A stretch of 64,000 nucleotides of DNA from Sphingomonas psychrotolerans (GTDB lineage: Bacteria > Pseudomonadota > Alphaproteobacteria > Sphingomonadales > Sphingomonadaceae), in assembly GCF_002796605.1 (NCBI RefSeq), contig NZ_CP024923.1:3169501-3233500 (forward strand), read 5' to 3'. The translations under genes were made by a program, and so were the position numbers. The notes below the pieces were generated by a model. That model was not told the DNA's origin, made no database searches, and saw only the letters and a list, made by a program, of their open reading frames with translations. Shown here one piece after another: positions 1-9,694 of the stretch; the stretch's first letter is position 1; the number at the start of each line of letters is the position of its first letter.

Positions 1-2
1 TG

Positions 3-3000
3 ATCACGATCCTCGACACCGGCGACACGCTCCAGATCACTGGCCAGTTCAACTATGGCAGCTGGTTCACCTGGCAGGATGTCGACCGCTTCCGGTTCGC
101 CGACGGAACGACGCTCATCCGCCAGGAAATCCAGCAGGTCGTTCTCGAGGCGCAGAAGACTGCGGGCGACGACCATCTGTTCGGGTTCATGACCGGCGAC
201 ACGCTCGATGGCGGCGCCGGCAACGACATTCTCGAAGGCGGCGATGGCGGTGACACCTATTTGTTCGGCCGCGGCTATGGCCATGACGAGGTCCGCGAGA
301 CGCTGACCGACGGCAATCTCGGCGAGGAGGATACGGTCCGCTTCGGCGCCGATATCGCCTGGAGCGACCTCGTCTTCGCCCGCAACGGCGACGCGCTGAC
401 GATCACCATCGCCGGGACCGCCGACAGCCTGACAATCGGCGGCGAATGGTCGACAATCACCGACACGAGCACGACCACCTGGTGGGACGTGGAGAATTTC
501 GCCCTCGCCGACGGTACGATCAAGACCAAGGATGATGTCCAGCTCGAATTGCTCCGCGCGACCGGTGGCGACGATCATCTCGTCGGCTTCTATACCAACG
601 ACTTTCTCGACGGCGGGCTCGGGGACGACCTGCTGGAGGGCGGCCGCGGCGCGGACACCTATATCCATGACATCGGCGACGGTGACGATGTCATCTCTGA
701 CTATGTCAATTATTGGGGAAGCGGCGGCGACCGGCTGATCTTCGGTGCGGGGATCGGCCCCGCCGACGTCTCGGTCCAGCGCTCGACCATAAATGCCGAC
801 GACATGGTCCTGGTCGTCCAGAACGGCGCGAGCAGCGTCACGCTCACCCACCAGATCAGCGGCGGCCGCGAATGGACGCTCGATTTCGTCGAGTTCGCTG
901 ACGGCACGGTGTGGACCGCCGATACGCTCGCCAATCTGATGACCAGCGGGGCCAGCACGCCGGGCGACGACGTCGTCGATGGCACTTCGCTCGCCGATCA
1001 ATTGTCGGGCGGCGGCGGCAACGATTTGCTGCGCGGCAATGGCGGTAACGACACGATAGACGGCGGCGCGGGCAACGACCGGCTCGAAGGCGGCGACGGC
1101 GACGACATTTATACCTACGCGGTGGGCGGCGGCGGCGACACGATCAGCGAATACACCTATTATTGGGGCAGCTATAACGTCCTGACTCTCGGCGCCGGTC
1201 TCGACGGGTCGCAGATCAGTTGGTCGCGATCGGCTGTGGACGGCAACGACATCGTAGTGTCCTTCGCCGGTGGCGGCTCGATCACGCTCGACAACCAGCT
1301 GTACGGCGGGCGCGAGTGGGGTATCGACCTGATCCGCTTCGCTGACGGCGTCGAATGGGACGCGAGCCAGATCAATGCCCGCTTCTTCGCCTCGCTCACC
1401 ACTGCGGGCGACGACGTGCTGGAGGGGAGCGGACGCGATGATCCGCTGGCGGGCGGCGCGGGCAACGACGTGCTGCGCGGCAATGGCGGCAACGACACGC
1501 TCGACGGGGGCGGCGGCGACGACCGACTCGAGGGCGGCGACGGTGACGACAGTTACTTCTACGCCGCCGACAGCAGCGACGATATCATCAGCGAATACGC
1601 TTACTATTGGGGCAGCTGGAATACACTCCAGCTCGGCGCCGGGATCGCCCAAACCGACGTCTCCTTCAGCAGGTCGAGCGTCGACGGAAACGACGTGGTC
1701 CTCAGCTTTGCCGGCGGCGGCTCGATCACGCTCGACAACCAGCTTTATGGTGGCCGGGAATGGGGCATTGATGTGCTCCGCTTCGCTGACGGCACCGAAT
1801 GGGACACCGCCGCGATCGATGCCAGGTTCTTCGCGAGCCAGACCAGCGCCGGCGACGACGTGATCGACGGCAGCGGCCGGGACGACAATCTGTTCGGCGC
1901 GGCCGGCAACGATACTCTGCGCGGCTCCGGCGGAAACGACCGGCTCGACGGCGGCATCGGCGACGACTGGCTCGAAGGCGGCGATGGCGACGATGCCTAT
2001 GTCTACGCCGCCGGTGGGGGAAACGACGCGGTCAGCGAATATACCTATTATTGGGGCAGCTACAACGAAGTGCAGCTGGGCGCCGGGCTCACGGCTGCCG
2101 AAGTCAGCTTCTCGCGCTCCGCGGACGGAAGCGACATGACCCTCACCTTCACCCAGGCCGGCGGCTCGCTTACGCTCGACAACCAGTTTTACGGCGGCCG
2201 CGAATGGGGCGTCGACCTCGTCAAGTTTGCCGACGGGACTCAGTGGGATGCCGCCACCCTGAACGCGGCCTATTTCGCCGGGCAGGGAACGAGCGCCGAC
2301 GAGACGATCAACGGCAGTGGCCTCGGCGAGACGATCGACGGCCGCGGCGGCAACGATCTGCTGCAAGGCTTCCAGGGCAATGACTGGCTGATCGGCGGGG
2401 TTGGCGACGACCGGCTGGTAGGTGCCGAAGGCGATGACGTCTTCGTCTACGACCCCGGCGACGGGAATGACGTGATCAACGACTATGTCGGCTGGTACGG
2501 CAGCTTCGACCGCCTGATCTTCGGCGCCGGCATCGCCGCGAGCGACCTGATCGCGTCCCGCGTGACCTCCGATGGCAGCCATTTGCGGCTGACCTTCAAG
2601 AACGCCCAAGGCTCGATCCTGATCGAGAACCAGACCTGGGGCGACGCCGGCATCGAGCGGTTCGAATTCGCCGACGGCACCATCCTGGACGAGGCTGGGA
2701 TGAACGCACTGCTGCGCGGCACCACCAACGGCAACGACACAATCGAGGCCCCTGCGGGCGGCGCCGAGATTTGGGCGCTTGAAGGAGAAGATTCGCTGAC
2801 CGGCTCCTCGGCGGCGGACTCACTCCACGGCCAAGCTGGCAACGATATCCTCGCGGGCGGCCTCGGAGACGACTTGCTTGAGGGCGGGGCAGGTGACGAC
2901 ACGCTCTATGGCGGCGCAGTCGCCGCGGGCGGCCTCGTCGCGGTGGGAGCGAACTTGGTGGTGAACGGCAGCTTCGAGCAATCGGGCACCGTGACTGGAA

Positions 3001-3752
3001 GCGGCAGCTGGGGAATGGCGAATGCGACGTTGCCGGGCTGGTCGCGGGCCAACAGCCAGCCGTTCGAGCAGGCCAATGCCGGGAACGGCGTGGCGCCCAC
3101 CGAGGGCAGTTATTGGCTCGACATGGACTCGGCGGGAGGCAGCGGCAGCAACATGGACGTGAGTCAGAGCTTCACCGGTTTAGACGGGGGACAGGTTCTT
3201 CGTCTGCAGTTCGATCACGCCAATCGGGCAGGATCGAGCGGCGGGCTCGAAGTTTACTGGAACGGGGTTCTGGCCGCGACTTATGGTGCCGAGATCGGCA
3301 ATGCGATGGTTGCGCGCCAGTTTGATCTCGTAGCTACCGCGGGTACGAACAGCCTGCGCTTCGTCGGTACCGGGTCGACGGACAATGCCGGGGCATCCTT
3401 GGACAATGTGCGACTGTTCGCGACCCAGGTCACCGGCGAGGACGGAGGTTTAGACGTAGCCGGCTTTGCAGGGATATCGTCAGAATATGCGATTAGCGAC
3501 CTCGGCAACTACACGTTCGAGGTGCGCGATCTCGTCGGTGGGCGCGACGGGACCGACATCCTGCAGAATATCGATTGGCTCCGCTTCGCTAATGGCGATT
3601 TCGACCCGACACTTCTCGCGCAGGGCACAGCATCGGAATTCACATCGAGTGGCGGCGCGGAAGGTGGAGCGAATGTCCCGATCTGGTGGGAGAATTGGCA
3701 AGCAGGCGGGATCCACACGGCGCCTCGCATAGACGATTTCCACTTGGTTTGA
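3..3752 (+). CDS. RTX / haemolysin-type calcium-binding repeat protein (5' end outside window)
   Basis: The frame is open from the first bases of the window, so the N-terminus lies upstream; about 1250 residues are visible. The protein is built of glycine/aspartate-rich RTX nonapeptides (forms of GGxGNDxL, GGDGDD) that form calcium-bound beta-rolls, alternating with modules of the haemolysin-type calcium-binding-related kind (GDxLxI ... RFADGT). Three modules of about 150 residues (roughly 955-1400, 1401-1845, 1846-2285) are nearly identical and look recently duplicated. At about 2940-3430 there is a non-repeat domain that starts NLVVNGSFEQ and contains LPGW, which resembles jelly-roll carbohydrate-binding domains. 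RTX proteins are usually exported by type I secretion; no transporter is visible here. The short C-terminus ends in a hydrophobic-acidic tail. Specific function unknown: surface protein, adhesin or enzyme. Confidence 0.85.
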   Translation: MTILDTGDTLQITGQFNYGSWFTWQDVDRFRFADGTTLIRQEIQQVVLEAQKTAGDDHLFGFMTGDTLDGGAGNDILEGGDGGDTYLFGRGYGHDEVRETLTDGNLGEEDTVRFGADIAWSDLVFARNGDALTITIAGTADSLTIGGEWSTITDTSTTTWWDVENFALADGTIKTKDDVQLELLRATGGDDHLVGFYTNDFLDGGLGDDLLEGGRGADTYIHDIGDGDDVISDYVNYWGSGGDRLIFGAGIGPADVSVQRSTINADDMVLVVQNGASSVTLTHQISGGREWTLDFVEFADGTVWTADTLANLMTSGASTPGDDVVDGTSLADQLSGGGGNDLLRGNGGNDTIDGGAGNDRLEGGDGDDIYTYAVGGGGDTISEYTYYWGSYNVLTLGAGLDGSQISWSRSAVDGNDIVVSFAGGGSITLDNQLYGGREWGIDLIRFADGVEWDASQINARFFASLTTAGDDVLEGSGRDDPLAGGAGNDVLRGNGGNDTLDGGGGDDRLEGGDGDDSYFYAADSSDDIISEYAYYWGSWNTLQLGAGIAQTDVSFSRSSVDGNDVVLSFAGGGSITLDNQLYGGREWGIDVLRFADGTEWDTAAIDARFFASQTSAGDDVIDGSGRDDNLFGAAGNDTLRGSGGNDRLDGGIGDDWLEGGDGDDAYVYAAGGGNDAVSEYTYYWGSYNEVQLGAGLTAAEVSFSRSADGSDMTLTFTQAGGSLTLDNQFYGGREWGVDLVKFADGTQWDAATLNAAYFAGQGTSADETINGSGLGETIDGRGGNDLLQGFQGNDWLIGGVGDDRLVGAEGDDVFVYDPGDGNDVINDYVGWYGSFDRLIFGAGIAASDLIASRVTSDGSHLRLTFKNAQGSILIENQTWGDAGIERFEFADGTILDEAGMNALLRGTTNGNDTIEAPAGGAEIWALEGEDSLTGSSAADSLHGQAGNDILAGGLGDDLLEGGAGDDTLYGGAVAAGGLVAVGANLVVNGSFEQSGTVTGSGSWGMANATLPGWSRANSQPFEQANAGNGVAPTEGSYWLDMDSAGGSGSNMDVSQSFTGLDGGQVLRLQFDHANRAGSSGGLEVYWNGVLAATYGAEIGNAMVARQFDLVATAGTNSLRFVGTGSTDNAGASLDNVRLFATQVTGEDGGLDVAGFAGISSEYAISDLGNYTFEVRDLVGGRDGTDILQNIDWLRFANGDFDPTLLAQGTASEFTSSGGAEGGANVPIWWENWQAGGIHTAPRIDDFHLV

Positions 3753-3918
3753 GCGCCGTCGGATGCGCCGCGTCCCTGCCGGAAACCGACGAGGGCGCGA
3801 CGTCACTCGGAGGTACAAACCAATATTGGCGTCCAAACTCGCCGGCGACGCCGCTCACTAGGGAGCTCGCGTGGAGCGCTGCGGACTTGGTGCTGCTGCC
3901 ACCTCGAGTATCGGGGCC

Positions 3919-5136
3919 TCAAGCGGCGTCCTTTTCGTTCCTCCGAGTTAGGGCCTCAGCACGCAAACGATCGAGCTCGTCAGACCACGCCTGCATCATT
4001 CGGACCCTTTCGTCCCAATAGTCGCCGCGTGAGTAAATTCGACGCACGGCGTTGGAGTCCACATGAGCTAACTGTCGCTCGATGGCATCCGGCGTCCAGC
4101 GCCCGGATTCGTTGAGCAAAGTGCTCGCCATTGCGCGAAATCCGTGTGTGGTCATGCGGCCGCCGCCGTATCCCAGGCGCTGCAAAGCCAAGTTTAGTGT
4201 GTTCTCGCACATGGGACGGTCACGCTTGCCCTGGCAGGGGAACAGGTGCCGATGCTTGCCGCTAACCGGCTTGATTTCTTCGATGATCGCCAACGCCTGC
4301 TTTGACAGTGGCACATAGTGAGGGCGACGCATCTTCATCTTGTCAGCGGGAATCGCCCACACCCGCTCACCAAAGTCGAACTCGCCCCATTCAGCATGAC
4401 GCAGTTCGCCGGGTCGGACAAAAAGGTGAGGCGCTAGCCTTAGTGCGACGTGTGTCACGCGGTATCCGTCAAAGCCGTCGATTGCGCACATCAAGTCACC
4501 GACCTCCGCCGGTTTTGTAATCGCTGCGAGATGCTTCACCTTCGGGGTGATGAGCGCGCCGCGTAGGTCAGCGCATACGTCGCGTTCAGCGCGGGCGATC
4601 GCTACAGCGTATCGAAAGATACTTCCGCAAGTGCCCCGCAAGCGGCGCGCCGTCTCATAATGTCCTTTGGCTTCGATGCCGCGCAGCACCTCGTAGACCT
4701 CATGCGCCGAAATCCGATTGATCGGGCGGAAGCCAAGCTCGGGATAGGCAAAGTCGAGGAGCCACTTCTGCTTCTGCAGAGTGATCTTCGCGAGCCCCTC
4801 GCGCTCGCACTTGCCGTGCCACTCTTCCGCGCCACCCGGAGGTGATCTGCTCGGCCATCCTCGCAGCGAACGCCTCTTCCTTCGCTACGGAGACAGGATT
4901 CTGCCCTCAGCGAGAATCTTGCGGACCGAATCTCGCTTCTCGCGCGCGTCTGCGAGGCCGACGTCGGGATAAACACCAAGCGCCATGGTGTGCTGCTTGC
5001 CTCCCCACCGATAGGCCAGGCGCCAATAGCGCTGCCCTGATGGTTGTATGAAGAGATAGAGGCCGCCTGAATCGCTGACCTTATACGGCCGCTCTTTGCC
5101 CTTGGCGGAGCGGACTTCCAGTGCCGTGAGAGCCAT
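3919..5136 (-). pseudogene. Decayed P4-type tyrosine integrase
   Basis: The N-terminal part (5136 to about 4903) is a DUF4102-type integrase head (MALTALEVRSAKGKERPYKV). The C-terminal part (about 4840 to 3919) carries the catalytic domain: the Arg in RPGELRHAEW, the HGFR motif, and the terminal Tyr in VRRIYSRGDYWDE. Between them the frame is broken. An in-frame TAG lies at 4885-4887. The sense sequence moves to another frame near 4903 (reads QNPVSVAKEEAFAARMAEQ) and returns near 4840 (AEEWHGKCEREGLAK), so two compensating single-base shifts enclose the stop. The joined length, about 405 residues, is normal for the family. The start faces a tRNA-Leu-like 3' end at 5301. It is a relative of the intact integrase at 31102-32322 and is probably the relic of an earlier element in the same site. 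Confidence 0.88.
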
Positions 5137-5151
5137 GTTGGTATCTCCCGT

Positions 5152-5174
5152 GTTGGTACCCGGAAAGTACCAAC
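5152..5174. repeat. Inverted repeat upstream of the decayed integrase
   Basis: GTTGGTAC (5152-5159) and GTACCAAC (5167-5174) form an 8-bp perfect inverted repeat, and a further GTTGGTA copy begins at 5137 next to the start codon. It is a possible autoregulatory or arm-type site of the integrase; this is inference from position only. Confidence 0.4.
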
Positions 5175-5277
5175 GATCGTGCCAACATCGGACTGGGATG
5201 CAATGGCACGCCGCGGGCCTTCCGGACCCAGTTTATGGCAGAAAACCGTGGTTTTTTCAAGTTTTGGGAGAGGTTTT

Positions 5278-5300
5278 GGTACCCCCTGAAAGGGGGTACC
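5278..5300. repeat. 10-bp perfect palindrome abutting the left att-like site
   Basis: GGTACCCCCT, spacer GAA, then AGGGGGTACC. It ends exactly where the tRNA-Leu-like sequence begins at 5301. It could act as a hairpin terminator for outward transcription or as a recombinase or accessory-factor site. No U-tract follows. Confidence 0.5.
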
Positions 5301-5321
5301 TGGTGCCAGAAGAGAACTCGA
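5301..5321. repeat. Degenerate tRNA-Leu 3'-end copy (probable island attachment site)
   Basis: TGGTGCCAGAAGAGAACTCG(A) matches the 3' end of tRNA-Leu(CAG) at 32552-32573 on the same strand, with one deleted C and one G-to-A change in 22 positions. Similarity stops after CTCGA. Direct orientation and the integrases on the same side of each copy (3919-5136 and 31102-32322) fit att sites of tandem elements. The imperfect match means it is either a mutated att copy or derives from another tRNA-Leu isoacceptor. Confidence 0.6.
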
Positions 5322-5666
5322 TAATTCTAAATAAGCATTTAAATAAATATCAGAAAGTCAAAATAGAAATTCTAACAAGACCCAAATTATGACCCGACTT
5401 GTTTGTACGTGACTGGATGGAGTCCCAGATAATCTACATTTCATGCTAAATCGTGTCAACTATTCTCATTCAGTACCTATGATAAGGAACCACAACGCCA
5501 GCTTGAAATCTGGCTTAGCCAGTCCATGTCCGGAGTACGGGCCTCCGTTGTAACTCCGAAACTCGAAAACCGCGAACCACGCCAACCTGTAACTCGACAA
5601 ACCGAAACCCGAGGGGCCCCCAACAACGACGATCGCGCAAGCGGTCGCTTGCTGAGGTTTGCGGTT
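5322..5666. other. AT-rich non-coding stretch inside the left island end
   Basis: About 345 bases, clearly more AT-rich than the flanks in the first 150. I see no gene, RNA or strong hairpin. An upstream extension of the next reading frame to 5526 is open but has low-complexity sequence and no ribosome-binding site. Confidence 0.5.
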
Positions 5667-5888
5667 ATGAGCAGGTGGATGTGGCAGGCTACGGCTTCGG
5701 TTGTTCGAGATCTTATAAAATCAGGTCACACCAAGGCAGGGGCGGCTCTGTACGCTCTCGCGTTGGTCTGCTCGTTGGCAGCCATCGTCACGATGGCGTT
5801 AGCCGGAGGCAAGGCAGTGACCAGCACGATCGAGGCAGCCAAGGGCCAGCCTGAGCATAAGGGCGGTGTTTCGATTGCGCCGCACTAA
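5667..5888 (+). CDS. Small hypothetical protein with one membrane helix
   Basis: The 73-residue product starts MSRWMWQATASVVRDLIKSG and has one hydrophobic segment (AALYALALVCSLAAIVTMAL), followed by a short polar tail. The chosen ATG has GAGG 9 bases upstream; the frame is open back to 5526, but the extra residues are of low quality. No family recognised. It lies alone at the left island end, so neighbours say nothing about function. Confidence 0.35.
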   Translation: MSRWMWQATASVVRDLIKSGHTKAGAALYALALVCSLAAIVTMALAGGKAVTSTIEAAKGQPEHKGGVSIAPH

Positions 5889-6089
5889 GACTGGTCGCCT
5901 CCCGTGTGTCGTCGATCGTGAAAGCTATCGGCGGCTCACGGCCCAGGAGCAGCTTTCGGTGCGACCTGCCGGTCTGGAATGCGCCCCAATTTCGGTCGTT
6001 CGAGCGTCGATGCTGCTTCCGAAAGCGGCCGAAAATCAACCGGCCTGCGCAATTACCGTTGATCGGCGGATTCGTCCTCACGTGCGAAA

Positions 6090-7790
6090 TTAGCCACCTC
6101 TCCCGACCAGCAGGCCTGGATCCAACACCACTCCGTCTTCGCTGGCAGGTCGCTGATAATTGTGACCGCCAAAGGCGAAGGTGAAGTTAAGTTGTTTGTC
6201 AGCCTTCTTTTTTGGCCCCTTCGGCGGCCGAAGCAAAGCGGCTGGAGCCGGTACGGGGAGGCGCGGACGACGACCTTCGAAGAGTTCTCGCATCGGGGCG
6301 AGTTGCAGTTTGTGGAATTCGCCATGAACCGTGCGGACTACGCCAGCCGAAAGTGCGGCATTCACCGCGTCCTTACTCGGATCTGCAAGTGAAACGAGAA
6401 CGCCCATATCCGCGCCTTGTTGATCCACCACGGCGCGCAGTTCTCGTACCGCATCCACGCCGACCGTCTTGCCCCCCTTCACTGACACGATAATACGGCC
6501 AACACCTCGCGGTCCGTTCAAGAACAGTATTTCACCGTCGACACCCCCGTCCGGCCCCTTCTTGCGATCACGGTAGCGCTGCGCGCCAATGATGTCGCAG
6601 GCCCACCACTGAAATTGATATTTGTTGCGCTCGGCCAACGCCACAGCGTCGGCATAGTCTTGGGGACGACCATCGATCTCTATCCGCAGATCAGCAAAGG
6701 ACGCAGAAAGCCTCTCGCTGATAAGCTTGACCGCATAATTCGTTACGTCAATTCCGACCCATCCTCGACCGAGTTTTTCGGCGGCGTGGACTGTAGTGCC
6801 GCAACCGCAGAATGGATCGAGGACCAGATCGCCGGGGATGCTCGATGCCTCAAGTATGCGCTCCAGCAAGGCAAGAGGCTTCTGTGTCGGATAGCCCAGA
6901 CGCTCCTTTGCGGTCTGGTTGAGGCGGTCGATATCGATCCACACATCGCCAACTGTGACTAGCCTTGCCGCCGGGTCGAACGCCTCTTCTGCCTTACGTC
7001 GAGGAAAACCACCATTTGAAGGCCAGTGAATGAGACCCTGGAAGTCGAGGCGATCACGCTCGGCTTCGCTTTGGCCCCAATGGCGACCAAAGCGAGATGG
7101 GTCGAACCCACGCCATTCGCGGCCACTCTCGCCCTCGAGTGTCCGGCCTGGGCCAGTTAACTCGTACGTCTGATACTTGCGACCGTCAGGTCCGGTGATT
7201 AGAGTATGAGGCACTCGATTTGGATCGCCTGCGCCTTTCTGAGCTTCAAAGTGGAATCTATCGGTCTTGGTATAGAAAAGCAGAATGTCATGGAGAGCTG
7301 GCCATTTGCCCGTGGTTCCACGCGCGTTAGTACGCTTCCAGACTATTTCGCTCTTAAAGGCCGAAGGTCCGAAAATGGCATCTAGCATCATCTTTAGGTA
7401 GTGGCTCGCAGCCGGATCACAGTGAAGGTAGAGGCTACCAGTAGATTTCAATACACGGTGCAACTCGATGAGGCGCACGGTCATCATAACCAGGTAGGCC
7501 ATGACGTCGCTTTCCTGCATCCAATGCCGAAGCGAACCGATAAGGCGAGCAGGCGCGCCACCGTGGGCGACGATGTCCCGAAAGGCTTGCTCTGCAGCTA
7601 GTCCCCATCTCCACGTATCTTCGAAAGCTAACGCCTGCGCGGAGGCAGCATTTCCGTCAGGAGAGCGAAAGAGAAGATTGTAATCGCTCTTCGAGTTGAA
7701 GGGTGGATCAAGATAGATAAGGTCGACGGATTCATCCACCACGTGCTGGCGTAATATGTCGAGATTGTCGCCAAAAAACAGCTTCCGCAA
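6090..7790 (-). CDS. Site-specific DNA methyltransferase fused to Mrr-like nuclease domain
   Basis: This is a 566-residue amino-methyltransferase of the beta class: the catalytic DPPF motif (YLDPPFNSKSDYNLLF, about residues 31-46) precedes the AdoMet-binding motif DPFCGCGTT (about 322-330). N6-adenine or N4-cytosine methylation of DNA is expected. Beyond about residue 390 there is a second domain with WWACDIIGAQRYRDRKKG, then GGVDGEI and IIVSVKGGK, which fits a Mrr/PD-(D/E)XK restriction-nuclease fold (Asp ... Val-x-Lys). One chain may therefore both modify and cut. The start is TTG with a strong GGGGGAGG five bases upstream; no better ATG lies nearby. It is the last gene of the minus-strand defence block. 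Confidence 0.88.
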   Translation of the reverse strand: MRKLFFGDNLDILRQHVVDESVDLIYLDPPFNSKSDYNLLFRSPDGNAASAQALAFEDTWRWGLAAEQAFRDIVAHGGAPARLIGSLRHWMQESDVMAYLVMMTVRLIELHRVLKSTGSLYLHCDPAASHYLKMMLDAIFGPSAFKSEIVWKRTNARGTTGKWPALHDILLFYTKTDRFHFEAQKGAGDPNRVPHTLITGPDGRKYQTYELTGPGRTLEGESGREWRGFDPSRFGRHWGQSEAERDRLDFQGLIHWPSNGGFPRRKAEEAFDPAARLVTVGDVWIDIDRLNQTAKERLGYPTQKPLALLERILEASSIPGDLVLDPFCGCGTTVHAAEKLGRGWVGIDVTNYAVKLISERLSASFADLRIEIDGRPQDYADAVALAERNKYQFQWWACDIIGAQRYRDRKKGPDGGVDGEILFLNGPRGVGRIIVSVKGGKTVGVDAVRELRAVVDQQGADMGVLVSLADPSKDAVNAALSAGVVRTVHGEFHKLQLAPMRELFEGRRPRLPVPAPAALLRPPKGPKKKADKQLNFTFAFGGHNYQRPASEDGVVLDPGLLVGRGG

Positions 7791-8109
7791 ACTAGCCTCC
7801 CCCGTAGCCAGAACAGGTAGGTATATCAGACGTATTGGAGAAATGGGTTAACGACAGCAGCCACAATGGAGCCTCGTTGTCCAATGTTGTCTCGCTAGTG
7901 CCGCTGGATGGGAGTCGCGACAGCTTTGCGCCCCAAAATCGGTCATTGCCCGCAAACTTGAATGCCTCCGAAAGCCGCCTCTCAGCAGCACTGTTGGTGA
8001 TGTATTGAGGGCGGTTGCCCATTGCCCGTTGGGGAGCGACGCCGGAATAAACCGTCGTGAAATGCTCACGCCTGAATGTGCCACCGCATCGATAACGATA
8101 CGGCGCAGG
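7791..8109. other. Intergenic stretch between two defence genes
   Basis: A 319-base gap. A 76-codon minus-strand frame (8022-7792) ends over the ribosome-binding site of the methyltransferase gene, but it has no recognisable family and no good start signal, so I do not call it a gene. The gap may hold the methyltransferase promoter. Confidence 0.35.
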
Positions 8110-9561
8110 TCAGAGCTTGCTCGCCGACTGTCTGCGCGTTCCATCGATCACCTCGATCGGCGACACTTTTTGTCCCGCCAACATGGCATCGTTGCGCACC
8201 GCAATCAGCCGTTCATGCTTCCGGCCCATCTGACCTACATCGAGCACGACATAATAGCCGGCAGCCGCCTCCTCGGCCTCCCGATAGCGTTCGAGCTGCT
8301 TCGAGTAGCCAGCGACGACCTTGGTGTTGGTCGAGAGTTTGATTTCGACGAGGACACGTCCGGAAAACCCGGTCGAGAGCTTGAAATCGACAGGGCCATT
8401 GCCGGTATCGGCCTCGGGCGTGAGGTCGATATTGTTCGCTTTGCAATAGGCATAGGCGATCGCGAAAAAGAGGCGCTGCGCTGATTTTTCCGGTCGTGGC
8501 TTGCCCTGATAGTAGAGTTCCTCCGACAGACGGCGGTCTTCAATCAGGAAGCGAAACTGGGCAATGATGTCTTCGACGACCGCGCAGACGCCGGCGGCAT
8601 CTGGCGACCGCAGCGGCGAGATCGACCGTGGTTCGCTGGCGGCGATCTCCTCGGCGATGCGGCGCCAGACGAGCTCGCCGAACGGATCGCCCGCCATATC
8701 ATAGGGCTTCGGGTTGGCCCCCCGCAGCATCTCGAGCACGGTCTCGAACGCACTCGTGCCTGACATGGCCCAGCGCTTGAGCTCGTCCTTGTCCTTGAGC
8801 GTCTTTGCCTGCCAGAGCGCAGCGACATGATCGTTCACTCGCGAGCGCAGCTCGGCATTGTGCGAGGCGGCGGTACTGATATCGGCCCAGTCTTTGGCGA
8901 TCGGCAGGGCACGCAGGACGTCCGCCGGCACAAGGATGATCGGGCCATTGCCGCGGATGAACGGGTTGGGGGGCAGCTTCGCGGAATAGCTTTTGCCATT
9001 CTTCAAACGGATCATGTGGACCTGGACCGGCACGTCGAGCGTGGCGAGGACGCGAGCATTGAACGCCAGCAGATCCTCGAAGATCACGTTTGTGGTCATG
9101 TCGCTGATGCGGTCCGGACCGAAGCCCTCCTCGAACAGTGCCAAGGCGGCGAAGAGGTCAGGGTCGCTGACGCCGAGCGCTACGATGTCGCGGGCGGTTT
9201 CTATCAAGCTCGCGGTCGCCTGCGGCCCCGATCCGCTCCCGGCGACCGAGGTGGTGCCATAGCCAAGGCAGGTGCCGTTGATCTCTGGAAAGGACAGGAG
9301 GCGCTCGGCATTCCGCCAGGCCACGTCGCCCTTCCCCTTGGCCGCGGCGAGCAATTTGATCGCCATGGAGAAATGCCTCTCATACGAAGCGCGCGCGCCC
9401 TCGCGGATCTCGGCATGGCTGCTGTGCTCGAGGAGCATCGGATCGATGAACAATGCGGTGTCGACATTGAGGGTCGGATCGAGCACGCCGGCCGCGGCAA
9501 GCCGCGCCGGATCGATGCCGAAATGCCGGGAGAACCGGATTGCCGATGTAATCTTGCTCAG
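8110..9561 (-). CDS. Uncharacterised defence-block protein with C-terminal PD-(D/E)XK-like nuclease motif
   Basis: The first standard start is GTG at 9486, but coding-quality sequence continues upstream (SKITSAIRFSRHFGIDPARL). GGGGGAGG lies seven bases before a CTG at 9559-9561, which suggests a rare CTG start; a frameshift that would join it to an ATG at 9625 is the alternative. The product is about 483 residues. The N-terminal and central parts match no family I recognise (NVDTALFIDPMLLEHS is distinctive). Near the C-terminus GNGPVDFKL ... VLVEIKLS gives the D ... E-x-K signature of PD-(D/E)XK nucleases (about D367, E381, K383 counted from the GTG). It lies upstream of the methyltransferase-nuclease gene on the same strand, so the two may form one system. 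Function unproven. Confidence 0.75.
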   Translation of the reverse strand: MSKITSAIRFSRHFGIDPARLAAAGVLDPTLNVDTALFIDPMLLEHSSHAEIREGARASYERHFSMAIKLLAAAKGKGDVAWRNAERLLSFPEINGTCLGYGTTSVAGSGSGPQATASLIETARDIVALGVSDPDLFAALALFEEGFGPDRISDMTTNVIFEDLLAFNARVLATLDVPVQVHMIRLKNGKSYSAKLPPNPFIRGNGPIILVPADVLRALPIAKDWADISTAASHNAELRSRVNDHVAALWQAKTLKDKDELKRWAMSGTSAFETVLEMLRGANPKPYDMAGDPFGELVWRRIAEEIAASEPRSISPLRSPDAAGVCAVVEDIIAQFRFLIEDRRLSEELYYQGKPRPEKSAQRLFFAIAYAYCKANNIDLTPEADTGNGPVDFKLSTGFSGRVLVEIKLSTNTKVVAGYSKQLERYREAEEAAAGYYVVLDVGQMGRKHERLIAVRNDAMLAGQKVSPIEVIDGTRRQSASKL

Positions 9562-9694
9562 ATCCGCGCCTCCCCCGCTGGCGTCGCTTCCCGCCGCGAT
9601 GCCACAGTATAGGAGATTGGTTCATCTTGCCCGGTCACAAGTAGCGCTCGTGAATTGTCTTGCGATCGCCCCTCCGCGATGATGAATTGATGCG

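Noticed and set aside
7792..8022. 76-codon minus-strand frame before the methyltransferase gene
   Set aside because: No family, no ribosome-binding site, and its end overlaps the methyltransferase ribosome-binding site; kept only as a note.
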